This document shows positions 47,036 through 58,963 of a stretch of 64,000 bases of DNA, piece after piece. Below the pieces are notes generated by a model. It worked only from the letters and a program-made list of their open reading frames with translations. It did not search any database and was not told where the DNA came from. Numbering within the stretch: position 1 is the stretch's first letter; each line of letters opens with the position of its first letter. A program made the position numbers and the translations under genes. Location: NCBI GenBank assembly GCA_034008185.1, contig CM067081.1, positions 150,814,258 to 150,878,257 on the forward strand, read 5' to 3'. Source of the DNA: Gorsachius magnificus (Eukaryota; Chordata; Aves; Pelecaniformes; Ardeidae).

Positions 47036-50000
47036 TCTCCCTCCCCTTAAATGCAGGCTGAGAGGTGCGCAGGCAGGTGATGGGCAAAAGGAGTCAATTC
47101 TTGAGTGAGGCCTTGACACCATGGAAGACCCCAATTTTTCCAACCTTATTGGGAGAGTGCAGGTCTGAGGTAGAACAAATCAGTGTCAGTGGTCATTTTT
47201 GAAACTCTTGGCCAACAAGATCGGTTGCTGGGAGAGCTGTTCAGAGGGTTGTACCGTCCAAATTGTGCCTCCAGGGGAGTAGAGAAGGAAGGGTCCAGAA
47301 AAGAAAGTCCCTTCCCTGGTGGCTGAGGAAATCCCTAAATCTCCAATTGCTTTTTGCTGGGATTTTAGTCCCAGCATCTCTCTGACTTGTGGCCTTGCGT
47401 CTGGCAGGTGCAGAACATCGCCCTGGGTGGAGCAGCAGGGGCCGCCCCGCACACGGGCTGCTCATAATAACAATATTTGATGAGATTTAACCATTTGCTC
47501 CGTTTCCTGCCTGTGACCTTCTCCTTGCTCTCCCTCCTGCCCTGCTCCTTTTCGTTCTCTTGCCTCACTTCTTCCCCACCATCATCCATCCAGTGGAAAC
47601 GATCTACCCCAGCTTGCTTCTGCCTGCTTTTTTGCTTCCACTACTGTCAAATTACAGCTCTCCCTCCTTCCTCTTCTCTTTTCTATTCTTTCCTCATTTC
47701 TATCTCTCTCTCTTCTTAATTAAAAGCCTCACTTCCCTGCTTCTCTCATGCGCTCTCCTTCCAGCCTTATTCCCGCTCGTTGCACGCACGCTCAACCCTT
47801 CTGCCTGCTGAAAGCCAGAGCTCAGGACCCCACGGAGGAGCTCAGCTTTTTGCAGGATCTAGTCCCTAAGAACCAATTTCCATCCCAGTATCAAAATTAT
47901 AATGAAGTTTCAGCTGTCTTCTCTTCCTCTTTACACCAGAAAGTGCTGTGCCAAGCAATGCTCTCTCTTGGCATTGCTCGAAGAGGCTTTTCAACCCGTA
48001 TTCCACTACTCTCTGCAGAGCTGTGCCTGTTCTGAAAGATTTTGTGGCCTTTCTTGGTTTTGCACTATTTTATTTCCACCACGAGTGTTTGGGTCTGCAA
48101 AGTCTGGCATTCGTAGCCCAGCAGGGAGGAATTTGCCCTTAGTCAAGCTCTGTCTGATTGACTGATCCCCTTCTCCAGCATTTCAAACTCATCCCATCCT
48201 TAGTGCTAGCAGAGCCTTCCCGCCTCCATCGCGCGCAGGTTTCCCACCTAGAGAGAAGGCAGGGATGGGGACGGTCCCTTGAGCCCACCCCACGCCTCAG
48301 CATTGCCACTGCCTGCGGGTCCAGTGGAACAGCCATATCTGCGCGTTGATTTTTTGACCTCAGGCTTCGGATACCAGCGGAAAGGCACGTGCTGTGCTCG
48401 GTGCCAGTGAGTCCTCTGCAAGAGCTGCTTTTGTGCTGGTCCCTCGGTGCGTCGCTTCTGCTGACCACCGCTCTGCTCCTCATTCCTTTCGGCTTGCCGG
48501 CGGGGGGTGGGTGAGATGCTCCCCCCCCTCTCCCCCATGCTGTGGTTCAGAAGGGGATCCCGCTCCCCTGTGCCCACCTACAGCGCTCCTGCCTTTCCTC
48601 TGCCCCCTCGCCTCCCCAGCACCTGCCAGCCTCTCCCTCCCGCCAGGGGCAGCCGCTCCAGATAATCCCCTGTGAAACCTCTTAATTCTAAGGAGCTATT
48701 TAGGGAGCTGTGCTCAAATGTCTCTGAAATCCTCTTTTTCCTGAGGGCTGCAAAAAAAAAATAAATGCCATTGCCTACCACCCCCTCTGCTGCTGCAGCA
48801 GCGGGGGCTGGGGGGGGGGGAGGACACATGGGAAAGGCAGGATTGCTTCGCTGCTGCTCAAGTGCCGCTTCCCTGGAGATGCGGGTGCGACCCTCTCCCC
48901 TGGGAAAGGGGACCTCTCCCTGCTGCCATTCTCCCAGATGTGCTCCAACAGTGGGCAGCTGGTTGTGAACACGTGCGCAACATCGGCGACACGATGCCAA
49001 TGCCGAGTGGTACTGTAAGGCTTCGGCTAGCTGACCGCCGCCGCGTAGCTTGTAGTCTCTCCACAACTCCATTAAACGATGTGTTGGGCGCAGTTGTGCT
49101 GTGCGTCGGGGGGTGCCCTTAAAGCCGGCATCACTCTGGATGACAACGTGTCCTTATCCCTCTCCTGTCCCGGACGGATTCTCTGGGACCCTGGTTGCAT
49201 TTGGTGGTGATGGCCAAATGGGGCGGGGGTCTGCGCCACTAAGGGGCACGTCCACTGGGCTTTTGTTTGTATTGAGGGCTACCCATGACAATGGAGCTTG
49301 GACCAAGCACGCTGCCTGCTTTCCTCAGGAGCTCAGCCCTGAATGCCAGTACTCCACTGGAGGCGATGCGGTATGCCTATACGGCTTTCCTCTCCTGATG
49401 TCTGATCCTGTCTCTGTACTGCTCCAGCTATTGGTCAGAGTCCACCTGAGCAGCTCAGGGGTAGGAAGAGAAAGCCTGGAAACTCTGAAACCTACTGATG
49501 ACATCTGGGAGCTAGCTCTTAAGAATGAGTGGAAGGACCATTCTGATCATTGCACCCCTCGAAACCCTTGGAAAGGCAAGAGAAGAGATATTAAGGGAGA
49601 GTTGAAAGACAGGCGATCCCTTGGGGGCTGGCTACCATCTCCCCCTCCACCATCCTGACCACTGCAGCAGCCCTTGGGTCAGGCACCGGTCACGTCTTCC
49701 TCCCTTCTCTGCTTTGCATCCTCTTGCTCGCCTGTCTCACCCCTCTTTGGGGAGAGGCTCACCTGCCCATGCCAGCTTTTCTCTCCTCCTCAGCCCTGCT
49801 TGGTGCCAGCTTGTCAGCCCCGGGTCACTGGGTGGGCATGCCTGATGCTGGGCCAGGGGACGGCTGAGTCGGGCAGTCAGCAGCAAGCGGCAGGGCAGGC
49901 TCTGCACAGAGGCCGGGGGGCTGGCCCTTCCCTGCTCACCCAGCCACCCCTGTGCAGGGTCCATGCCGCCTTCCTTCCCCCAAGCAGCCCACCGCCTCTG

Positions 50001-53000
50001 CCAGCAGCGCTTCTGCCCGGTGGGGGAAGCCAGTGCTGTTTCGTTGACATCTAAGGGGGGTGTCAGGTGTTTTCCTCCCCCCTACTGACAGCCCTCCATA
50101 GCCTCCATGGAGGGGAACAAGGGCGCTGTGAAAGCAAAAGCCACTCCAAGCATTTTAATGACTTTCCTCCGCTTTCTGCATCTTTAATAGTATATTAAAA
50201 TGGTGCTTGTGGCCAGAGGCCCATGGTGGCAGTGACATTACCACCCTGGCCCTCAGGGTTTGTCCACCCCATCAGGAGCAACCCCCAGGGCTGGTGTCCC
50301 TTCCTCCAGCGTGGTGGGTGCCCTCTCCAGCGTAGGTCCCCACGTGTCCCCTCCTGTGCCCTGGTGGTGGCGAGCACTGGGAGGGCTGCCTGGAGGGTGG
50401 TGCAAGGCTTTAGCACTTGCCCTGGCACATCCCAAGGGGGCTGGGACCCACGGGCATCTGTTAGCCACTGGATAATGGGGTTTGAGCCACAGGGCCATGC
50501 CCGTGGGGGAGCCCCAGGTGGTGGCCCCAGGGCAGACACCTGGGGGGGGCAGGGGACAGGGGTGGCATCCCAATGTCCCCGCGGCAGCGCTGGCTGAGGC
50601 AGCACCACTGAGGGCAGTGCAGGGCTCCTGCCAAGCACGTGTCCATCATCCCCACAGTGCTGTCAGCCGGGAATTGTCCATGTCTGGAGACGCTCAGGAG
50701 AGGTTAGTGCTCCCCGGGCCGATACCTGATGGCCATGACAGTGATGGAGATGCATTCCGGCAGCCTGGCATGATGCCACTGTGCTGCCAAGAAAGCGGCA
50801 CCAGCCTTCATTGGGGTCCTGGGGAGCAGCCCCGGCCCCTCGCGGGATGGCACGTGTCCCCACTGCCACCCTTGGGGACCAGCAGCCCTCACCCCGTGGC
50901 TGCAGCCCTGTGCGGAGCCACCATGGAGGGGTTCCTCCTGCCTGTGTGTGTGCACCACAGGAGCTTTCTCTAGGGGACCCCAGGGGGTCCGGGTGTTTCT
51001 GCTTCCAGATGAGGAAACCAAACTCAGTGGGAAAGGACTTGCCTGAGTCACTGGTGTAATGATAGAAGGGGGGAAAACTGGCCTCAGAGGGCCCCATAGC
51101 CACAGCACAGGGCAGGTAACCTGCCTGGGGGGCACTCCTGCCCAGACACCACATCTCCTGTAAGCTCAGCGGCCCTCAGCAGAGCAGGGCACTGCTTTTC
51201 TCCCTCTGATGGCTGCATGGCTCAAAGAAGGCTCTTGGCCAGTTTGCATTGCACTGTGCTGTTTGGGAAAACACAAATACCCCTGCAATGACCCTCTAAA
51301 GAAAAACACCTTTGAGGTTTGTGCTGATGCTGCTGACCTGGCTCCAGGCAAAACCTGCCCTGTATTTGTCCAGGCAGGGGGATATACAGTGTAAATGCAT
51401 CCCTTGCCACCAGCCTGAAGCACGCTGCCTCCCATCTGCTCAATGGCTCCAAAGCTAAAGGGTACACAGTCTTGGAGTTACCTCAGCCCCCAGTCTGGCC
51501 CTGGGGGACAAGGGGCAGGACATGGGGGCACCCAGGCCTCGTGTCTCAGCACGCAGGCCCCCTGCCCCACTCCCTGCCCATCCCCAGGAGCCCTGCCCGC
51601 CTTTTGGCCACAGCTCACCCTCACCTGCATGGCTGAGCCCAGCTGCTGCTGCTCCCTCGCCTGTGCATCCCCCTCTGGCACCAGCTGATGTGCCTTTAAA
51701 AATAACTTCTTGGTGGGGATGAGGACAAGAAATGGAGAGGGGTGAGCACTTTTGGTGGGAGGGGGACAACATCCCCCTCTGCCTCTCCCTGCCTTCCTGA
51801 GGGTGCCACAACGCCCTGGCCAAGCAGCTGCACCGGATCACTGCCTGCCCAGCCCATGGCACGGATGAGTTTTTGAAGCATGCTTGGTCCTGCAGGAGGG
51901 AGAGAAAGAGAGCTGGCATCTCCGTGCCCTCTCTGCGCTTACTGCAAATGAAGGGATTAGGAATTATAATCCAAGATTCTTATTTTAAAGTGGCTTTTCA
52001 GCTCTGCGAGGGGAACCTCAGCATGATGCTCCTAGGGGAGCTGGGTGACAGAGCAGCTGTCACAGCCCCGGCCACTGCAGGCACTTGGGCAGTGGCAGCC
52101 GAGGGTGGGCAGTGCCCCCCGGGCTCCTGCAGCGGCTGCCTGGGGTGACACTTCGGCAGGAAGGAGGTGGGGGCAGCAGGGGCTCTGCAACCCAGGGTAC
52201 CAGGGGTGTCCCATGGCCAGGCACCTGCCTCGGCACTGTGGACCATGTCTAAGTGCCAGACAGGCGCTGCTGTCAGGCTACACCATGGATTTTCAGGCAT
52301 TCCTGGATGCTTTGAGCTTTGAAAAGAAAGAGGGGTGTCTTTCTTTGGGGACGGAGGGTGAGTCTGTATCAGCCATCACTGTTTAAATGGGAGCGTGCTG
52401 GCTGAGGGGCACAGCCACGGTGAGAGGTACGTGGCAGCACAGTCCCCCTGGCAGTGTCCCAGCCGCTGTCCGGTGGGGTACCACACACCCCCAGCCCCCA
52501 GCCCCGGCGGCAGCACAGCCCCTGGGATGTCGTGTCCCCCGCCCTCCCCCCAGCTGTGGGGGCTCCTCCACAGGGCAGAGCCCCAGGATCTGGGAGAGAT
52601 CAGCTGCTGCTGGTCCCCCATGGCAGCATCACCTGCTCCTGGGATGCTAAGTGCCAAATTTTACCAGCCCAAACTGCACCAGCCTAAAGCTTCCCTTGGG
52701 AAGCTTCTGCCCCTCACTGCTGGCAGCATCTGCCCTGGCAAGGCAACGTGATCCTTCTTCCTTCGCACTTTTTCCCTCTGCTCCTTTTCCCCACTGTGTT
52801 CATGGCAGACCTGTGAGAAATGCTAGCAAACTGCTGGTTTTTTTCACTGGCATCTCTGCTGCCTTTCCCCCTACTAATTATTATAACAGTGCTTCTTCTA
52901 GGCCAAGTTGACAGATGCCTGGGGTTTTATCTTTGAACAAGCTATTTAATAAGGGCTCCTGGTTTTACCTTGCACATTTCTTTCCTGGCCACTTGTCCTG

Positions 53001-53759
53001 AGCTGCTGGATCAGTCGTCCTTTTCATTGGGGATGCCAGATGATGTGAGCTGAGGCTGGAGGCCGAGGTCAGATCCCAGGGGATGGGTTTTTTTCTTTCC
53101 CTTTAGAAAGGTAAGAGAATTCTGTCTGGATTAATGTGGCCCTTACTGAAAAATATTTTCCTCGCTTTTAGCAGGCTTTCTCCATACTTGATTTTCCTAA
53201 AGAATTTTCAAAGCAAAATGAGGCCTTGGTATCATTGGCACCGAGCTGCTTGGCGATGCCTGCCCCAGCGAGAGGGTTAGCGTGGGTCTGGGCTCCTCAC
53301 ACTGCAGGGCTGCAGCACTGCTCACTGTTTTGGTTTCCCCTCCCTTTATTCCTCCCTGCCCAGGAAGTTGAAGAGGGTTTTGGCAGCTTTTCTCGCCTTT
53401 TACTTGGACAGTTACAACCAGTTGTAACAACAGCTGCCCCAGGTTGCTCCTATTCCTGCCAGGGCTGGTTGTCCTGGCGAGGAAAAAGCCTGGCTTGTAG
53501 CATCCCCGGAGGGCTGGCATCCAGCTTGCTGCTGTCGGGGCCCGGCTGGCAGCCCCCCGCGCTACGCCCTCTTGCTGGCATGGCCTGCCTGCACCGGGCT
53601 TAGCTGTTTCGGCCTTAGCCAGAGCCAGCAGAGAGATGCCTGCTCAGAATATATGGATTTGTGTTTTCCTACAGGGAACATGTTGTCCTCCTTCTCCTAC
53701 GCTGCCCAAATACTTTGCTCCAAGTTTTTACAAAGTATAATGGATAGCTCATTTCAGGA
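47036..53759. other. Non-coding or 3' UTR and intergenic region
   Basis: No gene was recognised. Much of it is GC-rich, especially 48.4-49.1 and 49.6-52.7 kb, so many chance open frames exist on both strands. A pyrimidine-rich stretch lies at 47.5-47.75 kb and an 11-nt G run at 48810-48820. The first part might be 3' untranslated sequence of the transporter. Confidence 0.5.
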
Positions 53760-53789
53760 AGGCGGGGAGGGGAGGAAGGAGGAAGCACT

Positions 53790-54060
53790 TCCCCCGTCGC
53801 AGGCAGGGGTGGGAGGCAGGAGGGTGCGGAGGCAGCGGCGGCGGGGCCATACCGCCCCGAGGCGGGGCCGGGGAGGGGTGAGCATCCCCGCACCCCCGGG
53901 CTGTGCGTTGTCGTGCGGAGGAGCATGGGGGCACCCGCGGCTGCTGCTGGCGTAGAGCCCTGCGAAGCGGTCGCCTCTCTTTCCCAGCCGGCCGTGCAAA
54001 GGGCCCCGGGGGGCAATGGAAGGACGCGGACGGCTGTTGTGTCCCGTGGGCGGATGTCAA
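53790..54060. promoter_or_regulatory. Orphan CpG-island-like segment
   Basis: The core from about 53825 to 54060 holds roughly 27 CpG dinucleotides by hand count. The segment is GC-rich, with GGCGGGGCC and CCCGCGG-type words, far denser than its surroundings. Such islands normally mark promoters. A donor-like GTGAGC at 53878 would allow a plus-strand first exon. No coding gene next to it could be identified. Confidence 0.5.
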
Positions 54061-56861
54061 CTTGCAGCAGCGTGTGGGAGGAGGCTGCCCTGTTTTCTCA
54101 CTGATATAGCAATGGGAAATTCATGAGAGTAGCAAAGGGGAATCTGTGCAGCATGCGGCTGGGTGAGTGGAGGAGAGGGGCAATTGCTCCTGTTGCTGGC
54201 ACTGCGTGAGTCCTGTTTGACCAGCAGGTCCAAGAGCGGTCAGCCTGAGGCTTCTGCACATTTGAGATGAAGAGCTGACACATACTGAAGAAAATCAAGC
54301 CTTCCATAACGGGAGGGAACAAGAAGGTGTGTATGGAATATCAGGATGGGCACATTTCTCTGTCAGGCACTTAGAGTGATTTTGTTGCTACAGCCTTGTG
54401 CCTACAGTCCTGTAGCGGAAGATCCTTCCCTCTCCCTTCCACTCTTCTTTTTTTTTTTTTTTTACATGAACTTGATATTGTTTGGGAGACTCTATGCTTC
54501 ATGAGGAGGAAGGCTTAGGAAGACTGGGCTCTTGTTTTCAAGAAGTGGCTGACGACTATGCCATATTGTCAGGCCCCACGGCTAGAGCACGAGTGTTGCA
54601 TAAAATAAGATCCTACCCTACATGCTTGCAAACAATCCCAGCTTGTGGGCTGCATGGGTTAAGGCAGACAACCCAGCTCCTCAGCCAGCTTTTAACCTCA
54701 GGTGCATTCATTAGCTGCAAGAAAGATGCTCCAAGACTGGCCAAGCGTGACAGAGCTCCTAAACTGGTTAAATCCCACAGCCCTACTCACCAGTCGTCCT
54801 CAACCTTGAGGTTCCTCCTTATTCTCAGCCACCTTTCTTAAGTCAGGCAGGAGTATGTGCATGACTCCGGGCTGCTGGACTGGCGGTCTGGGCAGTGACC
54901 TACAGAGGGGCATCGCTGCCCCAGCAGCTGGCCACGGTGGGAAACCTGAGCCCATGGGGAACGGTGGAGCCGGGCTCTGCGAGCAGCTGGCCCCCAGGCA
55001 CTCCAGGGCACCAGCACGATCCTCCCAGAGCCCCCCAGATGAGGCGGGAAGGGGCCCACGGCCCCTTGCACAGGACAGTGACATTGCAGGCACCGTCCCC
55101 TCGCTGTCCGTCCCTGACAAGGCACTGCGACACGGCAGCTTCGGGTGTGCCGTCACCTCCCCGCCACCACACTGCTCCCTGAGGGCTCCCACTTTCGCGC
55201 TGGCCTTGGGATGGGTGTCTGAGCCCAGGGACAAAGCCTGTGAAGCAGGAGACGGCCGGGCGGCGCCGTGCCGAGCTCAGCGGCAGGTCTTCTGCATCCT
55301 CCTTGGCAGGGGGTGAGTGGGACCTGCTGGCGGCAACGCACCTGAGGGGTGTGCTTAACTTAAAGTCTGTCCTAAAAGCTTCAGAGAAACATTGCATCGC
55401 AAAATCCTCTGTCGAAAAGAGCTTTGATCAACTCTGAACATGCTGTATATATGTGACTGCGCGTAATGTACGCTATACAAATGTAACAGCGTACAGATGC
55501 AATGTGGCAGTTGTGGTATATGCTTTTTGGATCGTAATCTCTTTGTAGCAGCACTACTGGTACATGTCTACATAGCATCTGTCGGAAAGGGACCTGCCAT
55601 CTTCTGATCGATAAGAGTATCTGCACATCGGAGCAAGTTAGGAGTAGTTCACATATAGACAATCTGGTTTTATTGCTTTCATCTTTACAGCCAGGTGTAT
55701 GATCTAAACATCAGGCAGAAACTTCTCAAATAATCTCCTGTTTCAAAACATCTTAGAAAATGACTGTTTGGGATGGGCTGATGTATAATATATCCGTGGC
55801 ACACAAAAACATAAACAGAAGCCTCTGAATTCCTGGGAAATTTCTTCTCTGTGTCTCGGAGGGATATCTCTCCTCCCAAGTGTTTCACCGTGGGCCTGGG
55901 GTTTTAAGGGATTCTTTGAAGCTAGCAAAGAATTTGCAACCTATAAACAGGGGTTTTTTTAGCAGGTGCCATCTGAACCCGGCATCTGTGCAACTCAGCT
56001 GCAAAGATGTAGGCCGCCTTCCCCTGTCCGCTGCCGGGGAGAGCTTGCTCTGTGTGCACGTTTGTCTCCCACCATCTCTCTCACCCCCGTGCAGAACTTC
56101 ACAAAGGTTGGTTTCATTAACCTTGGGGTTACACTTTGTGTAAGTATGCGTGTATATCTGATTTGCATGGGAAATGTCATTTTCCTTACTTGTCTCCCAT
56201 CCAAATGCTAGCCAAGCCTGAGCCTACGTAGCTCATGAGATGTGCTGCGACGGCAACCGCAGCCAGCACAGCTGTCCTGCCCAGGCAGTGCAGGGCTGCA
56301 TATGCCCAGTATTTTTGTACGGCATGTTCCGCTGTGTGGATAGTAGGGGTGCCTACACGTTACCCGCCACACAGTCCTACACGTTGGCAGATGGTGTATG
56401 CAGCGACACACGGTATGTGCTGATGTCTCTGGGTGCATGAGCCCGGCCGGGCCGGGCTCCCTGCCCTCCTGCCCCGGAGCTGCGGAGCTGCACGGATGTG
56501 AGCAGGGGGTTTGGGGCTGCCTCTGCTGCGTGCCAGCAAGATGGAAAAGAAGGAGCTGCAGCATGGAAGGTCTCTGCCTTCCCCCCCGCCCTGCTTTCCT
56601 TTCTGCCTCACTGCAGGGGCGAATTTTACATCGAGTTGCTGTCTCTTGGATGAGATTCTTTCTTCCTGGTTTCCTCTGGATCTGATCCTCAGAGAGCCTG
56701 AGGATTGAGCTGGCTCCTGCTGCATTCAACAACAAATCAGCAGTAGCTGCAGCGGGTTGCCCCCGAGGCCAGCGGGAAGCCACGATGCTCAGCACCCCTT
56801 GGGAGCGCAGCCTTGGTGCGTTGCCCGGTTGCCTGCGCATACCGCTGGAGCCCAGGGACGT

Positions 56862-56876
56862 GGGGGGGGGGGGGGG
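56862..56876. repeat. 15-nt G homopolymer
   Basis: Fifteen consecutive G, followed by AGGG. It could adopt a G-quadruplex, but it is most simply a slippage repeat. Confidence 0.9.
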
Positions 56877-57979
56877 AGGGCTGAGGCAAAGAAGACATTA
56901 GCGCACAAGTGACATATCTCAATATAATTTCTAAAACTCTATTAATCGAACAGATAAAATACCTCTGATCTATTTTTGTTATTTTGTTACAAAATATTAG
57001 CCATTTGGACTCTTTGCTAGGTGTGACCACACCACTTTTCCCAAAAGAAGCTTTTCTTGGTGATATTTACAGCAGGAAACAGGTACAGACAGACAGGTGC
57101 TTTCAAAAGCCTACACACAGGTAACACTTCTCTTGTTAGTTGTTTGTTTTTTTTTTTAAAAAGACACATTCAGATGGGGTTGTGACTAGTGTTGAAGAGC
57201 TGGGTGACTTCAAAGCTGCTGGCCCAGGCATGGCTGTGAAAGAGCGGGCAGGACAAGGACAGCTCGAGCTCACAAATCACTGCTGGCAGTCCCTGGAGCC
57301 TACACTAGCACAGTGAGGCGGCTGGTGGAGCGGGAGGTGGGGGAGCTTGCTCAGCAACTCACATTTCAAAGCAGAGGCTCTGCCAAGCAGCAGCTTCCTT
57401 GATTTAGGGCTCAGATTTGTTTCGGAAACCTCACAAACCCGTGCAGAGAGTTGCAGGTCAAGCCTTCTGAAAAAACGTGTAACAAAACTCTAACTCTTAC
57501 AGCTCAGAGGCTCTCAAATACTTCCAAATCTGGTGGTACTTTTTTGTGAAGAAGCCCGAGTATTGATGGAATTCTGGTTGTGAACCACCCACTCCCTTAC
57601 AGGGAGGAGGGAAAACATGAACTGGGATGCTTTGAAATTCTTGCAGAAACCACAAAGTGTTGCTACCACAGTGGCCCAGATAACGGCATGAAAAGTACTA
57701 CAGCAGAGGACAAACACTACATTAAACCCAAATTGTTTGCACTAAGCTTGATTCTCCTTTTGCCCTTCTCCATCCCTTTGCTACTAGTGTAAACAGATTA
57801 ATTTCACCAGACCTGCACCAACACGAGCAAGAGAGAAGCAGGACAGAGCCTGATAGTTTGTGCAATGCAGCTCTGTAGACCTCAGTAACACCTTGCTCTC
57901 TTCCACCTTCCAGGAGAGCCACCGTCTTGTTTGGCCACTGAGTGCCTGACACTCTCTGCAGAATGCTCTTTACTGGGTT

Positions 57980-57997
57980 TCTCTCCCTCTCTCTCTC

Positions 57998-58031
<34 letters not shown>
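57980..58031. repeat. CT-rich tract followed by a 33-nt C homopolymer
   Basis: A pyrimidine stretch made of TCTC and CTCT units runs directly into 33 consecutive C at 57999-58031, then TTTTT. The minus strand therefore has a pure G33. Such a tract is prone to slippage and sequencing error, so its true length is uncertain. Confidence 0.9.
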
Positions 58032-58953
58032 TTTTTAATGTAGAAGGATATGAATTTGGCAGCAAAAAGCCACTGGTTCATTTGGGTCAATCCAATCTGT
58101 GCAGCAGCTTCCTGCCTGATACCACCACCTGAAAGATTGCGCTAGGTTCACGATTAGAATTGCTTCTGCCAAGAGCTGGTGATTTGTCTTTGGACTGGTC
58201 CCTCCGGGCAGCTGTGGTACACATTTTATCCTTCATTAGGTTGTCGCTGACGTGCTCCTTCGAGCCTGCGCCCTGTCAATGATCAGTCTGTGTGCAAGGG
58301 CGTCTCTTCACAGCACTACAGCTACACTGAGTCTGTGTGTCTTGCTTGCGTGTGGGAGGGCTGTGGGAGCAGACAATACAATAGATCAGATGAGGTGTAG
58401 ACATGCTTTAAAGTGCTTGTCATCCTTCGAGACCAACTTTCAAAGGAAAAAAAAATAATCCGTATTTTGAAGTGAAGTCCAAATGGCTCAGCTACCCAGT
58501 AGAATTTAGAGCAACCTGTTCCACAACAACCTGGAATAGAGTGTTTTGGTGTCTCTCCAGCTAAACCTGACAGAAGATGTAGCCAGCAGGCTAGAAGATA
58601 GCAAGGGCTATCTACGTTTGCTTCTCTGTCCAAAGCTCAAGGCCAGCATTAGCCTTAGAAGGTCAGGGAAAGGAGCCAACTCGCCCTGAGAGACTGCTGT
58701 GCCTCAGGTACCTCAGCACTTCAGCTAACTTGCTTCCATCCTTTACTAGCACAAAGAAGGGCGTCTCATGGAAGCTTCCTTATTTCTTCTTTACATTCTT
58801 GTAGCTCTCCCAATCAATTATTAAAGCAGCAAACCTCTCTTGTAGGAACTTCATAGACATTGTTGTAAATATTTTATCTAAAAAAATTATTTCAACAAGT
58901 ACATTAAGGTTTTTGTTGTTGTCACTTCGTGTTAAATGTCAAATAAAACCTAA

Positions 58954-58963
58954 TTTATTTATT
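58954..58963 (-). terminator. Candidate poly(A) signals for the convergent minus-strand gene
   Basis: Plus-strand TTTATTTATT gives two overlapping minus-strand AATAAA hexamers. If the terminal exon at 61614-61988 is real, this would give a 3' UTR of about 2.65 kb. The variant ATTAAA also occurs on the minus strand near 59.12 and 60.25 kb. A plus-strand AATAAA lies just beside it at 58942. Confidence 0.35.

Larger units (their letters stand above)
54061..58950. other. Non-coding stretch
   Basis: No gene was supported. Simple repeats are present: a 16-nt T tract at 54448-54463, a 15-nt G tract at 56862-56876 and a CT/C tract at 57.98-58.03 kb. The 55.4-55.9 kb part is AT-rich and looks unlike its GC-rich neighbours. 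Confidence 0.5.

Noticed and set aside
49101..49658. Plus-strand frame of 185 codons beginning near a CpG-dense segment
   Set aside because: Tempting as a first exon, but the product has no domain character and no donor that leads anywhere.
56208..56840. Minus-strand frame of 210 codons
   Set aside because: GC-rich chance frame with no conserved-looking sequence or supporting splice signals.
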